A stretch of 60,000 bases of DNA, from the NCBI RefSeq assembly GCF_000003815.2, contig NC_049989.1, positions 23,031,737 to 23,091,736 of the forward strand. Reading direction: 5' to 3'. The notes below the pieces were generated by a model. The model was not told where the DNA came from, did not search any database, and saw only the letters and a program-made list of their open reading frames with translations. Positions 20,201-30,039 of this stretch are shown here, piece by piece (positions within the stretch are counted from its first letter, which is position 1; the number at the start of each line of letters is the position of its first letter). A program made the translations under genes and the position numbers. Source of the stretch: Branchiostoma floridae (Eukaryota > Chordata > Leptocardii > Amphioxiformes > Branchiostomatidae).

Positions 20201-22483
20201 NNNNNNNNNNNNCCTAGCGTACTATAGACTCTATTTGTCCAATTTCTACCATTAGACCACCGACCCGCGGAGCCTGGTAGAGACTAGTCATCGGTCACTC
20301 ATGATAGACCTCCTTGTGTCTCAAACACGATTATGGAAAAGGGCCCACACCAGGCAGTGTACGGGATATTTTTGTGCAATTTAGGGTTTGACTCCTAGAT
20401 AACCACTTTGGACACGCTGTGGCAACTGAGCTATATTGGGGCACTTCCGGGATCTTTTTTTTTTAAATTCAGAGTTAAAATTAACTCGGAACGAGGTGAA
20501 AAATAGACGGATTAACATTAGCACTAGCTGGCTCTACGAGTGGGGCTGTATGGAGGCTTATAATGTGCTCTTGTGTCAGATGACATAGCCGTTTTGATTG
20601 AACTGTATTTTCAATGCAGACCGTAAGAAACCAAGTACAAATAGATCAGATTGTCCATCAGAAAAGGAGCCCCCACAAAAGAAACAAAAACAGTGGAGCC
20701 TGCTAAAGAGGATATTAAGCAATCTATCGGTCGTCGCGATCTAAGATAGCTGCGGCGCGGGTGCTTGTGGCTTGCTACTTTGCTTGTTTTTTTATTTACT
20801 CGCTTGTATCGCATAACCGATAAGTAATCTGTGGCTAGTCCAATCTAATACCAATCCATTATGACGTCATGTCCCACCTGTAGGTTCTGGTACGACGCGC
20901 ACTGCTCCATTTGTATTGCATAACCGATAACTTATCTATCGTTAAATTACTCTAATCTAATCTAATCTATGAACTAATTCAGTATGACGTCGTTTCTGAC
21001 CTGTAGGTTCTGGTAGAAAACGCAACATTTGGCTAATCCAAACTGATCTAATCTTATCTATAAACTAATCAAGTATGACGTCATGCATGTTCTGTTAGGA
21101 CACGCAATGGCTGATCCAAACTGATCTAATCTTAGCTAGCTGATCTAATATGACGTCACGTCCCACCTGCAGGTTCTGGTACGACACGCGTTGCTCCAGC
21201 GCCTTCAGCGGCTCGAACAGGTAAAACACATCCGGGTTCTGGTTAAACAGTTCGCCCAGGAACGACGAGCCCGATCTCCTATTGGTGAAGATGATCACGT
21301 GAACGGGAGCAGACGGCTTTTCATTGGTCCTCTGACTGCTGGCGTCTGATTGGTTCAAGCCAGCAGGCTTTCCATTGGTTACCTGCTTCCTGCTACTGGA
21401 TTGGTTTTTAACCTGTGTCCTGCGCTGTGATTGGTTTTTAACAGCTGTCCTAGTTCTTCCATTTGCTGAGCCTGGGAGTACAGTTTTCCTATTGATTTGT
21501 TGTTTCCGTCCATTCTGTTGTTGAACGTTGTTTGGAGGTTTTCTATTGGCTTCTACGTTGTTTGGCCCCCTTAGATTAGTATTTGGCTTTCTACTGATAG
21601 GCTTCCCCTGTCCTGGAATATTTGCTGTATTTCTCCTAAGTTGACCCTGTTGCTTGGGATTGATTGGCTGCTTCTGCTGAGGTGGATTCTTATTGGCTGG
21701 AAGGTTCCTTTTGATTGGTGAATTTGATTTTGCTGCTCTCCTATTGGCTGCTGATTCAGCCAATTGCTGCACAATGACTCTCGGAGCTGGCTTTTGATTG
21801 GCTGGTGGAATCTGGCTTTGTTTTCCTGCCTGGGATAACGTTCTACGCTTGCGCACGTCGGGTGCAGCTACAATGGGGGGCGCTAGGTGTCGCTCATCTA
21901 AGGCATCTTTCAGTCTCACAACTTCCGACTTCAGTTCTGTGACGATCTCCCTGGAGAAAAACAGAAATGATAAAACAGACATTTTTGTAAGACTGACAAT
22001 TTTACAATGATAAGCTGATGAAGACCAACAACAGCAATAGATTCTAAAGTTCGGAAAGGCGGACTGCGTACAGACATTGTGCAGATGCTGTTGCATTGTG
22101 GGTAAAGTGTCAAAGGTAAGGGCCCCGAATATGAATAAACTTCTTGTCTACACCATGCTAGATACATGTTTTGTTTATGTCTTAGGGGCCTTCAACTTTG
22201 ACATGTTACTCACAATGCATTTCACAGCGCATACGCATTTTCAATCATGGCCTCCCTTATTACGATAAATTCAGATCAAAAGATTAGAAGTGAAAAAATG
22301 GCTGTATGTAAAATGTCCGACCCCCTACAGCAGTTGTACGGACCTGAAGTACTGCACGTCGGGCCGGGGGCGGGTGTCACCGCACGGGCGGGAGGTGGTG
22401 AGGATCAGCACCGAGGTGAGCAGGAAGGACGCCCCGGTGAAGACGCAGAGCAGGGACGAGGCCAGACGGTGCACGTGCATCAT
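17252..22483 (-). CDS. CHST: Golgi carbohydrate sulfotransferase (CHST-like), 6 exons, 611 aa
   Basis: Exons in transcript order: 22483-22344, 21950-21167, 20052-19907, 19488-19329, 18797-18663, 17722-17252. Phases agree throughout (1836 nt). Two adjacent ATGs open a short basic stretch and a hydrophobic signal anchor (about residues 8-30), as in type II Golgi enzymes. Residues ~50-265 are a Lys/Asn/Gln/Pro-rich low-complexity stem, far longer than usual. The catalytic part has the 5'-phosphosulfate loop [14 protein letters not shown] (269-282), [11 protein letters not shown], and [13 protein letters not shown]. It then has the 3'-phosphate motif [15 protein letters not shown] (411-425), YKLFRYEDI near 468-476, and [15 protein letters not shown]. 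These fit PAPS-dependent 6-O-sulfotransferases of Gal/GalNAc/GlcNAc; the acceptor sugar cannot be told. NFT sites lie near 322 and 331. An AATAAA overlaps the stop codon (TTAATAAAG). Three introns carry junction repeats, and one exon ends inside a 10-copy minisatellite. Confidence 0.88.
18092..18691 (-). repeat. 62-bp minisatellite copying a CHST exon end and splice donor
   Basis: Ten units start at 18092, 18154, 18216, 18278, 18341, 18403, 18465, 18527, 18589 and 18651. The last contains the true end of CHST exon 5. Read on the minus strand, each unit carries TGTAAACGGGAGGCC..CTACAG followed by a GTCAGT or GTTAGT donor. Nine also have an acceptor-like CTTCTAG just before TGTAAAC. Every unit is thus a potential 27-nt mini-exon (CKREAYNLQ). 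Units are nearly identical, suggesting recent expansion. Confidence 0.95.
19071..19310. mobile_element. MITE, family with CCCCTTTCCACTAGACGGCG ends (CHST intron 4)
   Basis: About 240 bp. Left end CCCCCTTTCCACTAGACGGC; right end reads ...GCCCTAGTGGAAAGAGGGTA. Two more copies lie at 44910-45154 and 57891-58137. Inside are shared blocks such as GGGTATATCAT and ATTCGTTGAGCGATATG. No coding capacity. Confidence 0.85.
19807..19962 (-). repeat. Tandem duplication of CHST exon 3 end (possible extra mini-exon)
   Basis: The last ~51 nt of exon 3 plus donor (19907-19957) recur 100 bp downstream at 19807-19857. The copy has an acceptor (CACCACAG) and donor (CAG|GTATTA). Its 51 nt are in phase and would insert 17 residues nearly repeating [16 protein letters not shown]. 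Confidence 0.85.
20086..20288. mobile_element. Foldback element containing an assembly gap (CHST intron 2)
   Basis: CTCTACCAGGCTCCGCGGATC at the left pairs with CCGCGGAGCCTGGTAGAG at the right. The sequence TTGTCCAATTTCTACCATT is shared with the foldback element at 25951-26255. The hairpin probably caused the gap. Confidence 0.7.
20113..20212. other. Assembly gap (100 N)
   Basis: Exactly 100 unknown bases between the arms of a foldback element within CHST intron 2. Confidence 0.99.
20860..21197 (-). repeat. Degenerate repeats of CHST exon 2 end and donor
   Basis: The true junction (around 21166; plus strand TATGACGTCACGTCCCACCT then GCAGGTTCTGGTACGACACG) is followed in the intron by diverged copies beginning near 21074, 20983 and 20860. 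Each has TATGACGTC and two keep CCTGTAGGTTCTGGTA. Spacing is 75-123 bp. Confidence 0.8.
21280..21805 (-). repeat. CCAAT-rich degenerate coding repeat (CHST stem)
   Basis: At least twelve ATTGG (CCAAT on the coding strand) occur in about 520 bp of exon 2, often within GATTGGTTTTT or TATTGGCTG. They encode the Asn/Gln/Lys-rich stem, which looks grown from repeated short units. Confidence 0.6.
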
Positions 22484-24007
22484 GGGGCATGACGGCTCAG
22501 GGGGCGGTCACACCTGCACGGGACGGAAGGAAAACACGTTTAAGATCGACGTATTCCTGTAACAGGTGTATAAAGTTATCTCCGATTAGGTTCCAGCCAA
22601 GCCCAGCAGTAAGAAAGTGTGGCGATCTTCCATCCAACCCTCCGCTTCGGGATGGCCATGGACAAGATATGACGATAAAATGTAAGTCATATCGTCACTT
22701 AGAGTTGCATGCGTCTTATAAACTTCATTCTTAAGTAACAGGACCAATGTCTTCCATGCCTCTTTATTGTGAACAGTTTAAGGCACGGGATATATGACTA
22801 GTCCCTTTCAGTGACTGTTTGAAATTAAACGAGGCTTTACCGTGAAGGTTCAAAGGCGAGCAGAGCTTGTCTGGTTACTTCTAAGGTTTGAAACAGTACA
22901 ATGCATTCCTCTTTATAGTGCAATGCATTCCTCTTTATAGTGAAGGATGCCAGGCAAATGAAGCCTGAATGTGTATGTTTTAAGGAAAGTAGAGCTTGCC
23001 TCTTTATTGTGACGTATCTCGTACTTTAATGGTTAAAATGAAACTGTGTCAAGCTTGTCGCTTTATCCTGAAGTTTTCAAGACATATATTAGGCCTGATC
23101 GTGAAGCGTGTCTCCTGACGGTGAACAGAGGTCTGTCTTTGAAGTTTATTTACTAGGAAGAAGAAGCACAAGCCGCCCACACACTCCCCTAGCCTGTGTC
23201 ATGTAACGTCCATAACCGCTAACAAACATCCAAACCTCCATCCTACCAAAACCTGAGCGATTCAGGTGTCATTCCAGATTCTTGCCCCTGCCAAATGTTT
23301 GCCTCGACACTTATAGGGTTTACAGGACACTTTAAAGGACTCTTGGGTTTAGATATGGCTTTGGGTCGCTGTGACCCAATGGCTTTGCTTTCGCTATCCT
23401 AACCTAGCGGACCAAACTGGAACTAAAGTGAAAGCTTCTACTTGGCCTATCTACTGTACTCTACTCTACCCTATCCCCTATCCTATAGCTAACCCGTGAA
23501 ATCCACCTACACTCACTTTTTTACGGAGTGAAAATTTGGCGAAGCAGATATTTGGTGCGACACCCGAGCAAGTGATGACGACATGTTGCCATGACAACGC
23601 TATAACTGCCGCGCATCACCCATCATGCCCCGGGCGGGTGTGAGGTGTCTGTCAAGCCGTCTGGAAGTAGGTTTATGTCAGGAAATCTTTGATTTGGGCG
23701 GCGTCTGGCCGTGCGGGTCACAAGGGGCCTGTTACTTAGTGTTAGGGCGACGGGGCGCCCATTAAAGCTATGCTTTAAACATTCAACACAGATAGGCATA
23801 CCTATCCCCAAGGTTTCGATTCCCGCATTTTATGGACGTCATTTTAGTCGTTCTTGTAGGGCTTTCTACTCTTTGAAGTTCCAAGCCGGAGCCTCTTCTT
23901 GGAGAGTGATGTTTCACCGGAAAAGAAAAACCAAAAGCAGGCACTATATGTCTCAAAAACATTCATCTATCATTTAACATCTGGGGAGACTATACGTTTG
24001 AGCCTCT
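22484..24007. other. Upstream region of the CHST gene
   Basis: No exon supported. Degenerate repeats around CCTCTTTATTGTGAA run from about 22755 to 23130. GTTGCCATGACAAC at 23585-23598 is a near-consensus X-box (RFX site) about 1.1 kb upstream of the CHST start codon. Confidence 0.5.
23585..23598. promoter_or_regulatory. X-box-like (RFX) motif
   Basis: GTTGCCATGACAAC differs from the palindromic X-box consensus by one base. A single 14-mer can occur by chance; its role is inference. Confidence 0.35.
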
Positions 24008-25238
24008 CCCTACAGGAGGGTCTGCATGGGGGGTCCTGACAACGCTTTACGCTAAATTCGGGACGGTCGACAACGCTTTACGTTAAATTCACGAAGGCAG
24101 GCAACGTTTTACGCTAAATTCAGACAGGCTGACAACGGTTTACGCTAAATTCTGGAAGGCTGGCAACACTCGACAGAGGCGGGGTCGTGCTCCGCAAGAA
24201 AGATTGAAATTTTGACTCTCTGAAACACTATTCCCTGCATTTTGAAGGGAATTTTTCGCTGGCAAACAAAGCTAAGTTAAATGGCATTTCTAATTAAAGA
24301 GTCCCAGGGGTTCAGCGTAAGCTTATGAGGGTGACGCCAGCCATCTTATTTTTGCCACGTCGAGCGCCGAAGGAAAGTCCGGGAAAATTTTGAAATCCTG
24401 CCCCCCTGAAACGCCAGTTTTTTTGGCTATTATAGAAAACTAAGTGAAATTACATTTCTATCAGTAAAAAATGTGTTTGAGGTTGACACGTCACATCCCC
24501 CAGCCATGATACATATTTTTTACGAAGTCGATGACCGAAGGTGAATAGAGTGGCAAAGGAGATCCGGCTAAATTTTGAAATCTTGACCCTCTATAAAACG
24601 ATATTTCGTGCATTTTGATGGGCAAATTTCTATTAGCAAAACAGATCTTTGAGGTTGACACACATCCCCAACATATTTTCAGAATTTCGAGTTCCAAAGG
24701 CGCGAGGCGGCACAAGGAGGACCATGGAAATTTTGAAATCTTGACCCTCTAAAATGATATTTCCTGCATTGTGATGGGCAAATTTTGCTGGCAGACTAAG
24801 CTAACTTCAATGACATTTCTATTTGCAAAAAAAATGAAGATTTTTGAGGGTATATACCATATTTTTACCATGTCGATGACCGAAGCCGAAGGTGAAAGGA
24901 GTCGCAAGTGAGGTCCGGCGAAATTTTGAAATTTTGATCCTCTGAAACGCAATTTCCTGTGTTTTGAAGGACTAAATTTACTGGTAGACTACGTTTCGAC
25001 TTACGAAATTTGGGAGGCCAGCTACGATTTGCGGGTAATTTTTAGGCTTAATTACGCTTTACGTGAAATTTTTAGGCTAGATTACGCCTTACGTGAAATA
25101 CACTGGCTACGCTATACGGTAAATTTTCCATCCTCACTACGAATTACGTGAAATAAAATAGCTTACCCTACGAATTACGGGAATTAAAAAGGCCTGCCTA
25201 CGCCTTACGGAAAAGAGCATGCAGACCCTCCTACAGGG
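24008..25238. mobile_element. Non-autonomous element of 1.23 kb with inverted ends and internal repeats
   Basis: The ends CCCTACAGGAGGGTCTGCAT (24008) and the inverse of CATGCAGACCCTCCTACAGG (from 25218) match at 19 of 21 positions. Just inside both ends are short repeats, in direct orientation, around TACGCTTTACGTGAAATT (about 30-36 bp; four on the left, about seven on the right). The centre has five copies of a ~90-bp block starting GAAATTTTGAAATCTTGACC at about 24204, 24383, 24567, 24725 and 24920. No coding capacity. Target-site duplication not clear. Confidence 0.8.
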
Positions 25239-25950
25239 TAAGTGAAATGGTGCCTTGGTATTGTGATATTAAATCAAGAATTATGCTTTATTACGTTCGC
25301 TACTTTCGCTACCGAATCCCTTCTTGAGATTTGCAAAGTGTTTTCACAGATTTGTACAGATTTTCGGGGTACACTAGAGTGTAAGAAGGTCTGTACTCCA
25401 TATCTGCACCTTACAACTGTCCCCGACACCTTTAACTGACTAGACCCGTGAACTTGGCGAGAAGACGGCGACTTTCAAGTTCAGAACAGAACAGGTGGTG
25501 TTCGTTATGACGCGCAGAACCAAGAGCGGCTTTCCCCACGCATCAAAGGTATCAGTACGGCGGAGTATGCGGCTCCGCATTCCCCACATCTCACACAAAG
25601 CGAGAGTATTAAAACTTGGCGGAAGCCGCAGGTCTGGTTAGCCGACACGAATCGCTCCTAAAAACGGATGACCTTGAACAATCGTCTCCACAGCTGCGTA
25701 CACTGAAGTTCAAGGTCAACCGTGGGAAAGTAAACGATCGTTCGGCGTTGCTACTGACTTAGAACACTGCTATTGTCAATGCACATAGAAAGTGGAATAC
25801 GAGGCGTGCCACCAAACATACTAAAGACTGCATGGTATTCCCAAGTATCGAGCAGCACCAGGGAAAGCAATGCTGAGGCGCTATATAGAGGGACAGCGGA
25901 AAAGGGAGCCTGGAAAAAGCGCATACTTTGCCCATGCAGACCCTGTGTAA
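25239..25950. other. Intergenic, nothing recognised
   Basis: Unique-looking sequence without coding or repeat signal apart from CATGCAGACCCTG near 25933, which echoes the end of the element at 24008-25238. Confidence 0.4.
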
Positions 25951-26255
25951 AGGTGGGTTCACACGTGCGTACATATCCAAGCCCGTATAAGGCCCGTGTG
26001 GAAGATGTAGACTCTGCCTGGCTCCACAGGTCGCCGGAAAAATAAATAGAAATTGGACAAAAACAGCCAAACAACATGCCAGCGGAGTTAAATGCTTCCA
26101 AACCGTACTCCTCGGACAGCTAACTCCTCTGGCATGTTATATGTGTACATTTCTCCAATTTCTACCATTTTTCCAGTGACCTGTGGAGCCCGGTAGAGAC
26201 TAAGAATTCCGTACGGACCTCATACGGAATATATACGCACGTGTGAACCCGAGGG
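25951..26255. mobile_element. Foldback element, ~300 bp
   Basis: GGGTTCACACGTGCGTACAT (25955) pairs with ATATACGCACGTGTGAACCC (ends 26250). The arms continue through CTCCACAGGTC, AGAAATTGGA and CATGCCAG(C/A)GGAGTTA to a small loop near 26095. Confidence 0.85.
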
Positions 26256-27214
26256 AGCTTGATATACTATAGAAACAGTGTTTAACTCGGGTGGGGGGAA
26301 TTTCATTGGCGTCATGTCGGCCCTGGAACTAAGAAGGTGGCCTGTGTAGGCCCTAGGAGCAGTCTGGTACCCAGGCTATATTCTAGACCTCCTGGTTCAG
26401 AAGCAGGGTCGCTAAGCACTATAGGCCACCGACGCCACAGATCGCACTCTTTATATGTTTATAATTTACAACTCGACACACTATCTGATGCACCCCTCCT
26501 ACACCGTTTGTGATTCTACAAGATTCGATCTATCCTAAACATACAGTAGATTACAGTAGACATACAGTAGATTAACTTAAATCAACATGTAAATATACAA
26601 AGTTGAGTACGTCGGAAACCGAATCGGGCAGCCAGGGGCGGAATACTGTGCGTTTGTACGTGTAGGGTGATTATGTACACATGGTATGCGGAATTTGATC
26701 CTAATCTACAAAATTGGACATAAATCCTTAATCAAAGTAAACGACATTCCGTCGGCGATGCTAGAACAATATAGAGAAGAAAGAAGAAGCAAGAGATGTC
26801 AAGAGTTCGGAAATGATTTCGGTAATTCTACCTCAGTACACTGAAAACTAGAGTTCCACGAACTCGTACCTTTCTCTTTGATGTTGACCTCTGCGACTGA
26901 CATATTGTAAATGTTTCTCATTGATTGCCCCAGAAAATACATCCTTTGAAATAAATCTGTTCCGAATTTCCGGCTACATTAGACTCCATGGCACAACCGT
27001 GATTGTTACTTTACGTAAGATTTGGTTGCTTGTCGACTACGGTCAGTTTAACGACGGCTACGTTCAACGGGTGCCCAGCAGAATTGCAACGGAGGCGAAG
27101 AGGAGTAACAGGAGGAAAGCAGATACTTGCGGGGGCGACGGGGGATTACAAAACCAAGGATTTCGGTGCCCGGGGACCATGGCCCCACATGGAATATCTG
27201 AAGTGAAAGGGAAC
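26256..27214. other. Intergenic, nothing supported
   Basis: The open frame from 26921 to 27325 runs into the ninjurin upstream module and resembles no protein, so no gene is called. Confidence 0.4.
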
Positions 27215-27500
27215 CAATACAACGGCCGGTTCAATGGTCAAGTGGTTTCTGTTTCACCGCTTATTGTAGCCACGGTTCTCTGTACCGTTAGTAATGCCAA
27301 GGACGTTATATCACGTCCTTGGTAACGCATGTGTTTACGGCGCTTGGTTACTGTTGATAAGGCAACGATTACAATGCCGTATATGTTGTCGCAAGGGTTG
27401 CTGGCAAAGTAGACGCGTTCTATCCTTCCGACTCGAAACGATAAATTTTTCATAGTCGTATTCTTACTTATAAACCACAGCGAAAATTCATTTCTAAACA
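27215..27500 (+). promoter_or_regulatory. Shared upstream module, ninjurin gene 1
   Basis: About 200 bp of this stretch match the region upstream of ninjurin gene 2 (29760-29915) and two other places. Conserved blocks are TTTCACCGCTTATTGTAG, TGTACCGTTAGTAATG and GTGTTTACGGCGCTTGGTTA followed by CTGTTGATAAGGC. TATAAA lies at 27469-27474, about 30 bp before the ATG. An acceptor-like CAG right before the ATG in both genes leaves open an upstream noncoding exon. The small hairpin AAGGACGTTATATCACGTCCTT at 27299-27320 is absent from the other copies. Confidence 0.6.
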
Positions 27501-27503
27501 GAA

Positions 27504-27898
27504 ATGTCCGGGGAAATGGAAAACCTGAACCAGTACGCCACCCGAAAGACCACGGTGGAAGGTTTTATTGACACCAGCCTGTTCACCAGTAACGTCTCCG
27601 TGCTGTTGTCGATCACCAGGTCACCGAACGGCGTCGACACGGGCGAAGAGATTGCAGAGTAAGACATAAAATAGATCAATAGCCTCGGGTCCTCCGTTCT
27701 TATTTGACCATATAACTTAGAGATCAGGTTGTTTGTTGGAAGAAGCAATGTAACCTACCAGTTTACAAAGGCGTATTAACTTGTGCGTTTTGGTTATAAC
27801 ATTTTAATTTGACATGTCTACTTTAGTTATAACATATTAATTCTAAATAGTAACCTTGATACAGATGATGTTTTTTTATGTAACAGACGATTCTTGTT

Positions 27899-27933
<35 letters not shown>

Positions 27934-28264
27934 TGTATGTCCTTTTCTTTTGTTTTGTAGGATGGTGTTAGTCTCCATCTGCATGCTGCTTCAAGTGGCT
28001 CTGATGGGCATATTCGTCTATCAGGGGTCCAAAAACATCGAAAAGCTGGGAAACAAGCCTACAGAAGACATCAGTACCAGTTCTACCAGGTCTGAAAGTG
28101 CAAAGCGTAGGCGCGCATGGGAGATTGAGGATGAGATTGAGAAAGAAAGGAGTGAAGAAGACCGTAATCTCGACAAGACGAATACAGCTGCCACCATCCT
28201 GACCGCTGCGCTCGTGTTATTTGAAATCGTCATCCTTGGATTGCTGTCGGAAAACCAGGCTTGA
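27504..28264 (+). CDS. NINJ: Ninjurin-like protein 1, 152 aa
   Basis: Exon 1 is 27504-27658 and exon 2 is 27961-28264; the codon GAG is split across the intron. The 152-residue length equals that of human NINJ1. YATRKTTVEGFIDTSLFTSN (11-30) and SVLLSIT match the conserved ninjurin amphipathic-helix region. The first membrane helix is about 53-74 (MVLVSICMLLQVALMGIFVY) and the second about 126-147. Ninjurins are small plasma-membrane proteins; NINJ1 oligomerises to rupture membranes in lytic cell death and was first known as an adhesion molecule. The loop between helices, about 50 residues rich in Ser, Arg and Glu, is longer than the vertebrate one, and the acidic N-terminal tail is shorter. 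Its tandem paralogue is at 30040-31148. Confidence 0.88.
27902..27931 (+). repeat. (TA)n microsatellite in ninjurin 1 intron
   Basis: About 15 TA units lie 30 bp before the exon 2 acceptor. Confidence 0.95.
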
Positions 28265-28740
28265 ATGCCGCTAGAAACGGTGTCTGTACATAAGCTAGAC
28301 ACTTGCTTAAGAGCCTGATTACCGAATGTATGTTGTTCATGACGCCGTGCGGTGACATGTTCCTTTTTAGTGTTGTTGTTGTTTGCCATTGGTTGTTCAT
28401 GTGTCTCAACAAATGAAAATAATGTCGTGTTTTCTATTGCTTCGATCCAGCGCAAAATTGTACTGTTGGTTGCGACTTTTACTTGAGTTACCTGTGTGTA
28501 ATGTCTACTCTTTGATCATGTGTGTGAAACTTTCAACATCTGGACGATCTGTTTATTGCAGTTGTTGGTTGATTTGTTAATAGTCCAGAAAAAAGAATTT
28601 GGAACAAACCTTACGTACTATACATGTAACTACATTTTGGGACAGATCTGAAACAAGAACTTTGTAAAAAGGAATTTTTCATTAGTGAAATGTTCATCAA
28701 TTTTACCAGCGCCTTTCGTTTTGAACAACTTGTACATATT
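28265..28740 (+). other. 3' flank of ninjurin 1, paralogous to that of ninjurin 2
   Basis: Blocks such as TGATCATGTGTGTGAAACT, GAGTTACCTGTGTGTAATGT and CAGTTGTTGGTT match 31149-31690 in order, so the duplicated unit includes the 3' UTR and flank. Confidence 0.75.
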
Positions 28741-28919
28741 CCAATCATGTACTTATTATTATCGCAAAAATAACAAGGACATATATTATAACTATAAGAG
28801 ATATAGACACTATAAATAATCGTTTATGGTATATGGCAATTTGTTAGTGCTTTATGCACCCCCAATTCTGTTCAGTTTAGAATGTGTGGGATTGATCGTT
28901 CGTGGGTCCCAAGAAATGA

Positions 28920-29050
28920 CAAAATTATCTTGTAGGTTTTTGCTATCGCTTTGGTCCAGTGTAAAACGTGTTTAGTTACCTGTGTAAAATAAATCTATCA
29001 TGTGTGTGAAAATGTCAACATCTTTAGTTTTCATGTGGGTTGTTGATCAG
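28920..29050 (+). pseudogene. Remnant of a third ninjurin-unit 3' flank
   Basis: GGTCCAGTGTAAAACGTG, TTACCTGTGTAAAATAAA and ATCATGTGTGTGAAAATGTC repeat, in diverged form, the 3' flanks of both ninjurin genes. No coding part of a third gene is seen beside it. Confidence 0.55.
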
Positions 29051-29069
29051 TGCACAGTAGAACACGTCG

Positions 29070-29304
29070 ACTCTGCTAGCCACCTCAGCGATACTAGTAC
29101 TGTTACAGGTACAACATGCGGCATTGTAATCGTCGCCTTATCAACAGTAACCAAGCGCCGTAAACACATGCACATGCATTACTAACGGTACACAGGAAGG
29201 TGCCTACAATAAGCGGCGAAACAGAATCCAATTGAACATTGAACAGGCCGTTTTATTGGCTGCCTATTAGGTGTCTACAAAGCAATATAGCTGCTTAAAG
29301 TCAT
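29070..29304 (-). repeat. Inverted copy of the ninjurin upstream module
   Basis: The reverse complement is nearly identical to 29727-29955 over about 230 bp, including TACGGCGCTTGGTTACTGTT and AGCAGCTATATTGCTTT. The arms are separated by about 420 bp. Confidence 0.9.
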
Positions 29305-29726
29305 ATCCTGAACAGGCCTTACCTACTACATGTATGTGATTACATTCTGGAAATGATCTAAAACCAGAACTTTCAAAAGAATTCTTCCTATTATGTCTAC
29401 AGCTAAAAAAAGCAAGAACACATATTATAAGAAAAATGGGTACTATAGATGTATACGGCCAGCATACTGTTGATTAAGGATCTCTAAATATCAGACCAAC
29501 AATCAACTTTATAGAATAGAACGAATTGTATCCCACAATAATGTTCGTGTTCAAAGTAGGATACTCTCTTCGCACACTTAAATTACAAGACGCCTACATT
29601 ATAATCTTCACTTAAGTCAATATTTGAACCTATAGATTTTTATATGCACAAATACCTGGCTACCTCCTTTTAGCGAAGCAATGTTTTAATAACTGTGCGC
29701 AAGAAATATGTAATAACACACAGACC
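29305..29726. other. Spacer between the arms of the inverted repeat
   Basis: A/T-rich, with no coding signal. Part resembles the ninjurin 3' flanks (AACAGGCCTTACCTACTA near 29311 and 31519). Confidence 0.5.
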
Positions 29727-30036
29727 TGACTTTAAGCAGCTATATTGCTTTTGAGACACCTAATAGGAAGCCAAGAAAACGGCCTGTTCAATGTTCAATA
29801 GGATTCTGTTTCGCCGCTTATTGTAGGCACCTTCCTGTGTACCGTTAGTAATGCATGTGTTTACGGCGCTTGGTTACTGTTGATAAGGCGACGATTACAA
29901 AGCCGTATGTTGTACCTGTAACAGTACAAGTATCGCTGAGGTGGCTAGCAGAGCTCAGCCGGCAGACTTGAGACGAGAGGTCTTTTAATAGTCTTTTTCA
30001 AACCTTCAGAACCTACGGAAACGTTATTTTTATACA
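29727..30036 (+). promoter_or_regulatory. Shared upstream module, ninjurin gene 2
   Basis: It carries the same blocks as the module before ninjurin 1 and is the right arm of the inverted repeat with 29070-29304. The module ends about 100 bp before the ATG. The bases before the ATG (TTTTTATACAG|AAATGTC) look like an acceptor. Confidence 0.6.
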
Positions 30037-30039
30037 GAA

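Noticed and set aside
26921-27325. 134-codon open frame upstream of ninjurin 1
   Set aside because: It overlaps the shared upstream module, is not conserved in the other module copies, and resembles no known protein.
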